A stretch of DNA of 20,115 bases from Pseudomonadota bacterium (GTDB taxonomy: Bacteria > Pseudomonadota > Alphaproteobacteria > Rhizobiales > Xanthobacteraceae). The position numbers were made by a program, and so were the translations under genes. The notes beneath the pieces were generated by a model. It made no database searches. It was given only the letters and a program-made list of their open reading frames with translations, and was not told where the DNA came from. The stretch is from assembly GCA_023422775.1 (NCBI GenBank), contig JAFAGM010000146.1, positions 1-20,115 on the forward strand, read 5' to 3'. Positions 7,759 through 15,856 of the stretch are shown piece after piece (within the stretch, counting starts at the first letter, position 1; the number at the start of each line of letters is the position of its first letter).

Positions 7759-8241
7759 ATGCCGCGGGTGAAGCAAGCTTCGAAAAAGAAGCGGGTAACC
7801 AAAGCCGCCGTACCGGCGTTAGGCGCCGCCGGATTGACCTTTTCAGTAGCAGGAAGCGCGCTGGCTGCGGCCGTACCGACGGCAGATGTTCAGCGATCGA
7901 ATTTCGCACCTGGCATGATGATCACGTTCGGTGAAGAGGAAATCGCCGACGTCAGCCTGGCTACCTTCCAGCTGTTCGACGACGATGAAATGGCCCTCGC
8001 CGGCGTACTGCTGGCCCGCGGCGGCCGTGGCTGCGGCTGCCGCGGATGCGGCGGGGCACGGGGATGCGGTGGCTTCCACGGATGCGGCGGCTGCCGTGGA
8101 TGCCGCGGCTGTGGGGGCTGCAGGTCTTGCCGATGCGGCGTCGGCTGTGGTGGTGGATGCGGCGTTGGCTGGATCGGCGTAGGCGTGCCTTGGGTAGCAA
8201 CGGGTTGCTGTGCGTCCTGGGGACGATGTCGCTGGTGCTAG
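7759..8241 (+). CDS. TOMM-type RiPP precursor peptide with Gly/Cys-rich core
   Basis: The precursor has 160 residues. The ATG at 7759 is preferred over the in-frame ATG at 7741 because a strong CGGAGGA site (7745-7751) sits eight bases before it. There are three parts. Residues 1-38 have a lysine-rich start (KKKRVTK) and a hydrophobic stretch ending SALAAA, like a Sec signal peptide. Residues 39-90 are an acidic, Cys-free leader, with FGEEEIADVSLATFQLFDDD as the likely enzyme-recognition helix. Residues 91-160 form the core, with 17 cysteines embedded in GCGG, GCRG and RSCRC units, a hydrophobic spacer (about 135-149), and a tail CCASWGRCRWC. The YcaO and SagB-type genes directly downstream identify the cysteines as substrates for azoline/azole formation. 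A leader cleavage after LLARGG is conceivable. It resembles Gly/Cys-rich microcins only in style. Confidence 0.85.
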   Translation: MPRVKQASKKKRVTKAAVPALGAAGLTFSVAGSALAAAVPTADVQRSNFAPGMMITFGEEEIADVSLATFQLFDDDEMALAGVLLARGGRGCGCRGCGGARGCGGFHGCGGCRGCRGCGGCRSCRCGVGCGGGCGVGWIGVGVPWVATGCCASWGRCRWC

Positions 8242-8283
8242 GCAACGACGCTTTCTGATTGTGCATCGACACGCCACGATTTC

Positions 8284-8314
8284 ATTGGCCGGGCTCGCGA
8301 TCGACCCGGCCAAT
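8284..8314 (+). terminator. Perfect hairpin between precursor and maturation genes (attenuator/terminator)
   Basis: ATTGGCCGGG (8284-8293) pairs perfectly with CCCGGCCAAT (8305-8314). The 11-base loop can itself fold (TCG with CGA). The 3' arm is followed by the fairly T-rich ATCTTGTCTTGTTG. It sits 42 bases after the precursor stop and about 170 bases before the YcaO start. Partial termination here would give an excess of precursor over enzyme message, a common layout in RiPP clusters. The regulatory role is inferred. Confidence 0.6.
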
Positions 8315-8485
8315 ATCTTGTCTTGTTGTGGCGCGCGCCTCCCGGCGTGGGCAGCTTGCCGGTGACAAGCGGGTGTGTTCCACTCAAACGAACAATTCCG
8401 GTCGGGCGCGGGTGCACAGGCCCCGCGAGAGAACGCTGCGCCGTGCTCTGGCGATCTGAAGCAACAGGATTCGCGTACTGACCCG

Positions 8486-10732
8486 ATGACAGCCAATAGC
8501 AAGAGCCGAGTCACGAGCAAGATCCGCAAGGACGTCCTGCGATTCTCGCCGAACTTCACCGCCTATGTACTCCCTCCCGACGTGGTCTGCCTCTATTCGG
8601 AGAACCGGAAGTTCTTCCTGCATGGCGAGCTGTACTGCGCGGTAGCCACCGCCATCGGAAAAAGCGGAAAGCCCGCGCCGGAGATCGTTCGCCAGCTTTC
8701 GAAGCGCTTTCCGACCGACAAGATCGAGGAAGCGATCAGGCGGCTGAAGGAGCGCCGATATGTCGTGGCGGGAGCATCGCCAGCATTCGATGGGGTAGTC
8801 GCTGGATACTGGACGAGTCTCGGTCTGCCTCTCGAAGTCGCAGAGCAGAATCTCCGCGATTGCCCGGTGCGGGTCGAAGCGATCGACGTCAAAGGCGCCA
8901 AGGAACTCACCGCCGCCCTGAGCAGGCTCGGCGTTCAGATCGCCAAACGTTCGCCCAGGCTCACCATCACGCTAGTGAACGACTATCTCGACCGGCGACT
9001 GGCGGAAATGAACCAGGAGCACCTGGCCGACAAGACGCCCTGGCTGCTGGTGCAGCCGTCCGGCGTGTTCCCGCTGGTAGGTCCCGTGTTCAAGCCGGGC
9101 GGGAGCGCGTGCTGGAACTGTCTGTTCGATCGCATGATCCGCAATCGCGAGATCAAGGGATTTCTCGACCGCGGATCGGCGCAAGCCGTCGCCGTATCGC
9201 CGCTGGTCAACGAGAGCGTCGGTCAAACCGCAATTCACTTTGCTGCCGTCGAAATCGCCAAGGCGATCGCCTCGGGCTTTCGCACCGATCTGCGCGATCA
9301 CATCGCGAGCCTCGATCTGACCGGCGCGGTCATCGCCAAGCACTATGTCGCGCGGCGACCGCAATGTCTCAGCTGCGGCAGCAAGAAGCTGCAGAGCCCC
9401 CGCCGGTCGGCGACGCCGATCGAAATCGCCGAGGGCAGCAAACTCATCATGACCAGCGGAGGATATCGCACCGTTACATCCGGCGCCACGGTGGCGCGCT
9501 TCCGCAAGCATGTGAGCCCGCTGACCGGCGTGGTTTCGCGGCTCGAGCGGATCGAGGTCGATCTGCCGATGAACACCAATTTCTTCGCCCATCACAATTT
9601 CTCTGCGCCGGCCCAGAGCGTCGACCAGCTCAGGTCCGGGCTGAGCGGCGGCAGCTACGGCAAGGGCTCGACCGCCGAGCAGGGCGAGGCCAGTGCGCTG
9701 ATGGAGGCGATCGAGCGCTATTCGGGTATTTTCCAGGGCGATGAGATCAGGACGGCGCGCCGCTTTGCCGATTTCGATCCCGGCGACGCCATTCACCCCA
9801 ACGACGTCCAGCTTTTCAGCGAAGCGCAGTTTCAAGGCAGGTTTGTCCAGTCGCCGGACGATTCGCATCCGGTTCCCGAACCGCTCGATTCATCGGCCAG
9901 GACGGAGTGGTCGCCGGCCTGGTCGTTGCGCGACAGGCGCTTCAAATATCTACCGACCGGCCTGCTCTACTTCTTCTATGGCGGCTTCCATACCGATTCC
10001 AACGGTTGCGCGGCCGGCAACACCCGCGAGGAGGCCATCGTTCAAGGCTTTCTCGAACTGGTCGAGCGCGATGCCTACGCCATCTGGTGGTACAACCGGC
10101 TGCAGCGCGCCGAGCTCGACCTCAAGCAATTCGACGATTCCTACGTGCGGGATCTGCAAACCCAGTTTGCCGATGCCGGGCGACGGCTGTGGGTGCTCGA
10201 CGTCACCAGCGATCTCGGCATTCCCACCTATGTGGCGGTCATGCACTGGATGCAGAACGGCCATGAGAACATCGAGTTCGGTTCCGGCGCGCATTTCGAT
10301 CGCCGCATCGCCCTGCTGCGCTCGCTCACCGAGCTGACCCAGTTCATGTCGATCGGCATGATGGGCGGCGGCAGTGGCGAGAAGCCATCGCTTGACGGTA
10401 TCAATCCGCTGCGCCTGGAAGATCATCCGTTCCTGATTCCGGGCGAAAAGCCGATCCTGCCGCCCGCGCCGGGCCTTGAGGTCCACGACAACACGCGCGA
10501 CCAGGTCAATGCCTGTGTCGAGATCGCCGCCCGGGCGGGTTACGATTTCCTCGTGCTCGACCAGACGCGGCCCGACGTCGGGGTTCCCGTCGTTCGCGTG
10601 CTCGTTCCGGGCCTGCGGCATTTCTATCGCCGCTTTGCCCCGGGCCGGCTTTACGATGTTCCCGTGAAGCTCGGATTATTGGATCGCTCCCGGCTGGAAA
10701 GCGAACTCACGCCGTTCCTGCCACACACCTGA
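8486..10732 (+). CDS. Fused E1-like/YcaO TOMM cyclodehydratase
   Basis: The protein has 748 residues from the ATG at 8486. A GTG at 8375 would add 37 residues of low-complexity N-terminus; neither start has a strong ribosome site. Residues about 10-90 look like the winged-helix RiPP recognition element that binds the precursor leader. About 100-330 are the E1-like (ThiF-type) domain with a zinc-binding tetrad Cys209/Cys212 (CWNC) and Cys294/Cys297 (CLSC). About 350-748 are the YcaO domain. ATP-binding acidic motifs are visible at 401-411 (EASALMEAIER) and 515-529 (EEAIVQGFLELVERD). The C-terminus ends LTPFLPHT, a proline-containing tail typical of the azoline-forming subclass. Expected reaction: ATP-dependent cyclodehydration of core Cys/Ser to thiazoline/oxazoline. 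It lies 10 bases before the dehydrogenase gene, so they are co-transcribed. Confidence 0.92.
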   Translation: MTANSKSRVTSKIRKDVLRFSPNFTAYVLPPDVVCLYSENRKFFLHGELYCAVATAIGKSGKPAPEIVRQLSKRFPTDKIEEAIRRLKERRYVVAGASPAFDGVVAGYWTSLGLPLEVAEQNLRDCPVRVEAIDVKGAKELTAALSRLGVQIAKRSPRLTITLVNDYLDRRLAEMNQEHLADKTPWLLVQPSGVFPLVGPVFKPGGSACWNCLFDRMIRNREIKGFLDRGSAQAVAVSPLVNESVGQTAIHFAAVEIAKAIASGFRTDLRDHIASLDLTGAVIAKHYVARRPQCLSCGSKKLQSPRRSATPIEIAEGSKLIMTSGGYRTVTSGATVARFRKHVSPLTGVVSRLERIEVDLPMNTNFFAHHNFSAPAQSVDQLRSGLSGGSYGKGSTAEQGEASALMEAIERYSGIFQGDEIRTARRFADFDPGDAIHPNDVQLFSEAQFQGRFVQSPDDSHPVPEPLDSSARTEWSPAWSLRDRRFKYLPTGLLYFFYGGFHTDSNGCAAGNTREEAIVQGFLELVERDAYAIWWYNRLQRAELDLKQFDDSYVRDLQTQFADAGRRLWVLDVTSDLGIPTYVAVMHWMQNGHENIEFGSGAHFDRRIALLRSLTELTQFMSIGMMGGGSGEKPSLDGINPLRLEDHPFLIPGEKPILPPAPGLEVHDNTRDQVNACVEIAARAGYDFLVLDQTRPDVGVPVVRVLVPGLRHFYRRFAPGRLYDVPVKLGLLDRSRLESELTPFLPHT

Positions 10733-10742
10733 AGGGCTGGTC

Positions 10743-12200
10743 GTGCGCGCTCCCCGGAAAAGGCCGACCAGGAAGATCGCGCCGGTCATCGCCGCCCGGC
10801 TGAACCGTCATCTTTCCCTGCAGCTGCAGGCGGACGGCAGCATCGCCGGCTTCGCGAACGGCTATTCCTTCAATCTCGGACAATTGAGCAAGGCCGCGAT
10901 GGATCGCGCGCGACACCTGACCGACGGCCTGCCGCTCGCGTCCTTTGCCGGCAAGAGCGCCATCGCGAGAGAAATCGATGCCCTGGTGCATCGACTGGCG
11001 CGCCACGGGCTTCTCGAATATCGCCTGTTGTCTCCGCGCGACGGGCAGGACCTCGTGGTCATCGAGCCGCAAATCCCCGAATACTGGCCGCAACGCGCGA
11101 AGCTTGCCGAGCGGGACACCGTCGTGCTTTCGCGCTTTTCATATCTGCACCGGCGCGACAACGACATGGTGCTGGAATCGCCCCGCGCCGGTGCGCTGTT
11201 TCGCATCGGCGATCCTGCCATTGCCGCCATGCTTGCCGCGCTCTCGCGGCCCGAGAGGATCAGCAGGCTTCGCCGCGACGACGCCGCCTTTAACATCGAG
11301 CTGCTCGAACTGCTGCTGGACAGCCAGTTCCTGCTCAAGCTCGATGCGAAAAGCGGCGACGGCCTTCGCGAAAATGAAGGCGATGGCAATCTGGTTCTAT
11401 GGGATTTCCATGATCTCGTGTTTCACACGCGCAGCACGGAGGGACGCCAAAACAATCCGGTTGGCAGCACCTACGCCTATGCCGCCGTCGTTTCACCGCC
11501 GCCCGCGGGTCGGCCGCCCTGGCCCGGCAGGAAGATCGACCTGCGGAAATTCTCCATCCCGGATTCGGTGCCGCCCTTCGCAAGACTGCTGCGCGAGCGT
11601 CATTCGGTCCGGGATTTCGATGATGCGCACCCGATCACGCTTGCCGAGCTCGCGCAGTTCCTGGACAGCGCGGCCCGGGTGCTGTCGGAGTGGACGAGCG
11701 AGGCGAATTCCCAAAGCGGCCCTGGGTTCAGCTACAGCACAAGGCCCTATCCGTCGGCGGGCGGCGCCTACGAACTGGAATTGTATCTGGCGGTCTCCAA
11801 CTGCGAGGGACTTTCGCGCGGACTTTACCACTACGACGCGGGCGGCCACACGCTGGTAGCGATTGCCGCCTCCGCGCAGCAACTGCAGGCGCTTTCGGCG
11901 GCAGCCGAGCTTGCGATGGATGCGCCCGGCCCGCCCCAGGTCCTGATCACCATCGCCGCGCGCTTTGGACGGATCTCCTGGAAATACAGCTCGATCGCCT
12001 ACTCGCTGATCCTCAAGGACGTCGGCTGCATGATCCAGACGTTTTACCTGACGGCGACCGACATGGGCCTCGGTGGCTGCGCCATCGGCACCGGCAACAT
12101 CGACCTCTTTGCGAAGATGACGGGGCTCGAATTCCATGTCGAAGGCCCGGTCGGCCAATTCGCGCTTGGGCGCGGCAAGCAACAGACGGTCCCAGGCTAG
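10743..12200 (+). CDS. SagB-type peptide azoline dehydrogenase (FMN nitroreductase fold)
   Basis: The protein has 485 residues. It starts at a GTG, with AAGGG seven bases upstream, ten bases after the cyclodehydratase stop. The N-terminal half (about 1-270) is the less conserved SagB extension. From about residue 275 comes the nitroreductase fold: RHSVRDFDD (286-294, FMN phosphate binding), then YPSAGGAYELELYL, LYHYDAGGHTLV, the RISWKYSSIAYSLILKDVG helix and a GLGGCAIG segment near the end. The SagB family oxidises azolines made by YcaO complexes to aromatic azoles with FMN, so the mature product should carry thiazoles. The gene ends the cluster; a hairpin repeat lies immediately after the stop. 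No exporter, protease or immunity gene follows, as the next gene is a convergent chemoreceptor. Confidence 0.92.
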   Translation: MRAPRKRPTRKIAPVIAARLNRHLSLQLQADGSIAGFANGYSFNLGQLSKAAMDRARHLTDGLPLASFAGKSAIAREIDALVHRLARHGLLEYRLLSPRDGQDLVVIEPQIPEYWPQRAKLAERDTVVLSRFSYLHRRDNDMVLESPRAGALFRIGDPAIAAMLAALSRPERISRLRRDDAAFNIELLELLLDSQFLLKLDAKSGDGLRENEGDGNLVLWDFHDLVFHTRSTEGRQNNPVGSTYAYAAVVSPPPAGRPPWPGRKIDLRKFSIPDSVPPFARLLRERHSVRDFDDAHPITLAELAQFLDSAARVLSEWTSEANSQSGPGFSYSTRPYPSAGGAYELELYLAVSNCEGLSRGLYHYDAGGHTLVAIAASAQQLQALSAAAELAMDAPGPPQVLITIAARFGRISWKYSSIAYSLILKDVGCMIQTFYLTATDMGLGGCAIGTGNIDLFAKMTGLEFHVEGPVGQFALGRGKQQTVPG

Positions 12201-12265
12201 AGCCTTTTCCGTTCCGATGGAATCGGAACGGGGCTCCAGATTCCTGCTTTGACGCGTACCGGTCA
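12200..12265. repeat. Intergenic palindromic repeat, likely bidirectional terminator
   Basis: CCGTTCCGAT (12209-12218) pairs perfectly with ATCGGAACGG (12222-12231) around GGA. An outer GAGCC (12200-12204) pairs with GGCTC (12232-12236). A conserved-looking tail with TTTGACGCGTACCGG follows. I recognise this layout as a family of short repeats spread through Bradyrhizobium intergenic regions. It sits between the convergent dehydrogenase and chemoreceptor genes, where it can end transcription from both sides. There is no T-run, so Rho-independent action is uncertain. Confidence 0.6.
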
Positions 12266-12267
12266 GA

Positions 12268-13965
12268 TCAGGCGGCGCGGATGTTGCCGAGGAATTTTCC
12301 GGTTTCGGTCTCGAGCTGTTCCGATTGGGAGGTGAGCCGCGCGGCCGCATTCAGGACGAGGGTAGCGGCGGCATCGACCTGAACGGAAGCTTCGCGCACG
12401 CCCGCGATGTTCTGCATGACGCCTTGGGCGCCCTGGGCCGCCTGCTGCACGCTTCGGGCAATCTCGTTGGTCGCGGCGCCCTGCTGCTCGACCGCAGCGG
12501 CAATGGAGCCGGCGATCTCGCTCATCTGCCCGATGGTGGTGCCGATCTCGCGGATCGCATCGACGGTCGATCCGGTAGCGTCGCGGATCGCCTGGATCTG
12601 GCTCGTGATCTCTTCGGTGGCCTTGGCCGTTTGCGACGACAGGGCCTTGACCTCGGTGGCCACGACGGCGAAGCCCTTACCGGCCTCGCCCGCCCGCGCC
12701 GCCTCGATCGTTGCGTTCAACGCCAGCAGGTTGGTCTGTCCCGCGATGGTCTGGATCAGGGCCATGACCTCGCCGATCTTTTGCGAAGCCTCCACAAGGC
12801 GCCCGACCATGGCCTCGGTTCGGCCGGCCTGCCCCACCGCGCTTTGCGCGATCGATGACGACTGGGTGACCTGTCGCGCGATCTCCTGGATCGAGCTGGA
12901 CAGCTCCTCGGCCGAGGCCGCCACGGTCTGAACGTTCGACGCCGTCTGCTCGGCGGCCGCCGCGACCTTGGCGCTCTGATCCGTGGTTCCCACCGCGATG
13001 GTGGACATGGATGAGGCCGAGTTCTGCAGCTCGTCGGCGGCGGTCGCGGTCCCGCGGATCACTCCGCCGATGCTGCGCTCGAAATCATCGGCAATGCGGA
13101 CCATGACCGCCCGCCGATCCTCGACGGAACGCGTCTTCATCTCCTCCTGCTCGGTACGGAGCCGCGTCGTTTCGACCAGATGATCCTTGAAGACCTGGAG
13201 GCTTCGCGCAATCCGGCCGGTTTCATTGCTGCGGTCTGCATAGGGAATGTCGACGTCGAGGTTGCCTCTGGCCAGTTCGTCCATGGCCTCGCAGGTTCGC
13301 TTCAGCGGAACGACCAGACCGCGACCAAGCCAGAACGCAACGAGCCCGGCGATCGCAAGCCCGGCCAGCCCGGCGATCCCGGCCCAAAGCATCCGCCGGA
13401 AAACCACGGCGTCGACGTCATCGACATAGGCACCGGCCTGGAGCGCCAGCATCTTGTCTCCGGCGCCAAAGAATCCGACATAGGAGAGTTTTCGCAGTTC
13501 GGCGCCGCCGGCAGAACGGGGCGCGAGATACTCGACAAAGCCACCGCCGGCGCGCGCGGTCCGCACGATGTCCTGGATCAGGAGCTTGCCGGTGCGGTCC
13601 TTGAACTCCCAGCGATTGACGTTGATGTATTTGGGATTGGCATGCACGTAGGTGACGCCGGCATCAGTGCTCCCCGTGCCGTATACCCCGACATAATCCG
13701 AGTACTCACCCCAGCGCATGGCACTGATCGAGGCGAAGGCCATCTGCCGCGCCCGGTCCGGCTCGATCCTGCCGGCCTTGGCCTCGCCCTCATAGTGGGT
13801 GAGAATTCTGGTCGCGGCCTCGACAAGGTTGCGAACGGTGGTCCGCCGTTCATCGAGGACCGCATCGCGCAACACCAGGATCTGCAAGGCAGAGACGGCA
13901 AAGAGAACGATCGAGAGCGCCGCGATGATCATGGCAAAGCGCTGATAGACGGTTAGATTGCGCAT
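12268..13965 (-). CDS. Methyl-accepting chemotaxis protein with Cache sensor
   Basis: The protein has 565 residues. The ATG at 13965 is chosen because AGGAGG lies eight bases upstream; the frame is open for another 117 codons without coding character. The order is: membrane helix at about 8-30, a periplasmic single-Cache (sCache_2-like) ligand domain with the segment WGEYSDYVGVY and NPKYINVNRWEFKD, a second membrane helix at about 188-215, a HAMP domain to about 265, and then the long signalling coiled coil. The hairpin tip is clear (IQTIAGQTNLLALNATIEAARAGEAGKGFAVVATEVKALS), which contacts CheA and CheW. There is no CheR-binding pentapeptide at the C-terminus. The ligand is unknown; this Cache class often senses small organic acids. 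No other chemotaxis gene is in the window. Confidence 0.93.
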   Translation of the reverse strand: MRNLTVYQRFAMIIAALSIVLFAVSALQILVLRDAVLDERRTTVRNLVEAATRILTHYEGEAKAGRIEPDRARQMAFASISAMRWGEYSDYVGVYGTGSTDAGVTYVHANPKYINVNRWEFKDRTGKLLIQDIVRTARAGGGFVEYLAPRSAGGAELRKLSYVGFFGAGDKMLALQAGAYVDDVDAVVFRRMLWAGIAGLAGLAIAGLVAFWLGRGLVVPLKRTCEAMDELARGNLDVDIPYADRSNETGRIARSLQVFKDHLVETTRLRTEQEEMKTRSVEDRRAVMVRIADDFERSIGGVIRGTATAADELQNSASSMSTIAVGTTDQSAKVAAAAEQTASNVQTVAASAEELSSSIQEIARQVTQSSSIAQSAVGQAGRTEAMVGRLVEASQKIGEVMALIQTIAGQTNLLALNATIEAARAGEAGKGFAVVATEVKALSSQTAKATEEITSQIQAIRDATGSTVDAIREIGTTIGQMSEIAGSIAAAVEQQGAATNEIARSVQQAAQGAQGVMQNIAGVREASVQVDAAATLVLNAAARLTSQSEQLETETGKFLGNIRAA

Positions 13966-14203
13966 CCACTTGTCCTCCTGCCGGTTGAATACCCTTAGCA
14001 ATACAACGGTTAACTCATTGTTAGCGACGTCCCGCATCACTCTGGCGCGCGACGGCAAGCCCGGCCGGGAGCGACGCGACGGCCCGGGAGAAACGCGCTT
14101 GAAATGAAAACGCCGCGGCGACACAATGGCGTCTCCTTCATCAAACGTGACGTGCCGATCCCCGTACCGCGCGGACGGCATGGCGCGGCAAGAGTGAGCA
14201 ACA

Positions 14204-14521
14204 ATGGCTGAAGCCGATCTCGACGCCGTCATCCGGCAAATCGCCAAGGCGCAAAACAAGAGCCTGATGGCCGCCGTCAAGAAGCGGCGCGACCAGATCA
14301 TGGCCCGTGCCGCCAAGGCAAAGGACAGGGATGCAAGGGATCAGCTGAAGCATCTCGCCAGGAGCGCGATGCTGCACGGCGTTGCCGCGGCGAAGCGGCT
14401 GCAGAACTCTGCGGAAAACACCGCCGACAGCTACGCGCGGGCGATCAAGTACGCTGCGGCCGAGTGGAAGCCGGCGCCGGCAAAGAAGGCCGCGAAAAAG
14501 CCCGCCAGGAAAGAAGCCTGA
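14204..14521 (+). CDS. Small basic helical protein of unknown function
   Basis: The protein has 105 residues. It is almost entirely predicted helix, rich in Ala, Lys and Arg. It ends in a histone-H1-like tail (PAPAKKAAKKPARKEA). No catalytic motif, signal peptide or membrane segment is visible. The ATG at 14204 has only a weak upstream purine run (AAGAGTGAG). The gene is divergent from the chemoreceptor and convergent with the serine hydrolase (27 bases between stops). The basic tail suggests nucleic-acid or nucleoid binding, but that is only inference. Coding is likely given normal codon bias and free boundaries. Confidence 0.65.
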   Translation: MAEADLDAVIRQIAKAQNKSLMAAVKKRRDQIMARAAKAKDRDARDQLKHLARSAMLHGVAAAKRLQNSAENTADSYARAIKYAAAEWKPAPAKKAAKKPARKEA

Positions 14522-14548
14522 CGCCGCCATTTCGGCAGGCGACGCAAC

Positions 14549-15835
14549 TCAGGCCGGCTTGTGGGAACGGTAAATTCCGCGCTCGAACAGACGGTAAACA
14601 TTTAGGGCACGCGGGTCGGCGAAGGGGAGGATCTGCATCATGACCACGCCTGCGATCCGCGAGGTCGGGTCGATCCAGTAATACGTGTTGTAAAGACCGG
14701 CCCAGGTCTGGCTGCCGGCCCTGCGGCCTTCAGGCACGGGATCGATATTGATCATGTCGCCAAGCCCCCAGCGCAGACGAACGCCCGGAAAGAAGCTGAC
14801 GTCGTCGGACAACGCCGGATTCGTCGTCTTGAGAATCCCCGCGTCGAGGCTGCCGATCTGATTGGTGGACATCTGCGCGACCGTCTGCGGCCGCAGGATG
14901 CTTTTCCCGGCAAGCCCGCCGCCATTCAGCAGCGCCTGAAGCAGGATCAGATAGTCCGGCGCGGTGGAATACATGCCCCCGCCCCCCGAAAACACTTTTG
15001 GGGCGGCTCGCTTCACCAAAGGCTGTGGCGCCAGGGTTCCGTCCTCCTTGCGCAGATGCAGGCTTGCCCGGCGCGCGCGCTGGCTTCCGGTAAGCACGAA
15101 GCCGGTGTCATTCATCCCGAGCGGGCGCAGGATGTGATCGTGGAAATAGCGATCCAGATTTTGCCCGCTGATGATCTCGACCAGCCGGCCAACCCGGTCG
15201 AGGCTGCCGCCGTAAGCCCATCTGGCGGCCGGATCGAACATCAGCGGCGTGCGCGGCAGCGCCGGATTGCTGCGTGCCGCCTTGCCGTAGCGAATGACAT
15301 TGGTGTCCCAGAGCTGGTAGCTGAACCCGGACGTATGCGTAAGCAGATGGCGCAACGTGATGGGCTTCCGGGCGGCGCGCAACTGCGGCATCCCTTGTGC
15401 ATCGAAACCGTCGAGAACCTGCGGCGATCCGAGTTCCGGATCGATTCTTGCCGCCGGCTCGTCCAGTTCGATCCGGCCCCGTTCGACGAGTTGCATGGCT
15501 GCGACCGACGTCAACAGCTTGGTCATTGATGCGATGCTGAACACCGTATCGGCCGACATGCTTGCGCGCGCACCGATGCTTCGCACGCCGAATGCGCCCT
15601 GGTAGATGACGGAGCGCTCCGTCGCGGCCATGGCGACGAGGCCCGGTACGTCAGCCGCATCGACCCGCGCCTGCAAGGCGGCTTCCATCCCGTCGTGGCG
15701 CAATTGCAGACGGGGCGGCGCGGCAAGGCCGGGAACGATTCCGCCGGGGATCAGGCCCGCGGCCGCCGCGGCTGCCGTTCGCAACGCGGCTGCCGTTCGC
15801 AACAATGCATCGCGTCGGCTGACCGGCATTGTCAT
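14549..15835 (-). CDS. Tat-exported serine hydrolase of the beta-lactamase/esterase family
   Basis: The protein has 428 residues, of the class C beta-lactamase-like (family VIII esterase) fold. Residues 1-39 look like a Tat signal: VSRRDALL followed by an alanine-rich hydrophobic run and GLAAP. The catalytic Ser103 and Lys106 sit in SIASMTK. A tyrosine motif follows at RWAYGGSLD, and a late GLGD segment lies in the usual place of the substrate-site third motif. Members are periplasmic esterases or peptidases; a true beta-lactamase role is unlikely for this lineage. The ATG at 15835 is supported by GAGGAG upstream; an ATG two codons on would also do. The signal peptide contains a perfect tandem duplication in its DNA (see repeat). 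The stop is 27 bases from the converging small basic gene. Confidence 0.88.
   Translation of the reverse strand: MTMPVSRRDALLRTAAALRTAAAAAAGLIPGGIVPGLAAPPRLQLRHDGMEAALQARVDAADVPGLVAMAATERSVIYQGAFGVRSIGARASMSADTVFSIASMTKLLTSVAAMQLVERGRIELDEPAARIDPELGSPQVLDGFDAQGMPQLRAARKPITLRHLLTHTSGFSYQLWDTNVIRYGKAARSNPALPRTPLMFDPAARWAYGGSLDRVGRLVEIISGQNLDRYFHDHILRPLGMNDTGFVLTGSQRARRASLHLRKEDGTLAPQPLVKRAAPKVFSGGGGMYSTAPDYLILLQALLNGGGLAGKSILRPQTVAQMSTNQIGSLDAGILKTTNPALSDDVSFFPGVRLRWGLGDMINIDPVPEGRRAGSQTWAGLYNTYYWIDPTSRIAGVVMMQILPFADPRALNVYRLFERGIYRSHKPA
15768..15803. repeat. 18-bp tandem duplication inside a signal peptide
   Basis: GCGGCTGCCGTTCGCAAC is present twice, head to tail, with no mismatch (15768-15785 and 15786-15803). 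It encodes a repeat of six residues (LRTAAA) within the Tat signal of the serine hydrolase. In-frame slippage here changes the length of the hydrophobic part without breaking the gene. Confidence 0.85.
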
Positions 15836-15856
15836 CCCGCTCCTCTGGCGCCAGAC

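Noticed and set aside
7741..8241. Cysteine repeat block as a CRISPR array or simple satellite
   Set aside because: The units are short, irregular and in frame, and encode variable Gly/Cys/Arg units; there are no constant repeats with spacers.
7961..8559. Long minus-strand frames opposite the RiPP precursor
   Set aside because: They mirror the Gly/Cys repeat as Ala/Ser/Arg-rich low-complexity protein with no ribosome site. The plus frame has a promoter, a ribosome site and matching enzymes downstream.
12325..13956. Long plus-strand frames opposite the chemoreceptor
   Set aside because: They are shadows of the high-GC coding strand. The minus frame shows all chemoreceptor domains and a good ribosome site.
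14549..15835. True class C beta-lactamase (antibiotic resistance)
   Set aside because: The SxxK motif is shared with esterases, and the sequence lacks a clear KTG box and a canonical YxN; the esterase/peptidase family fits better.
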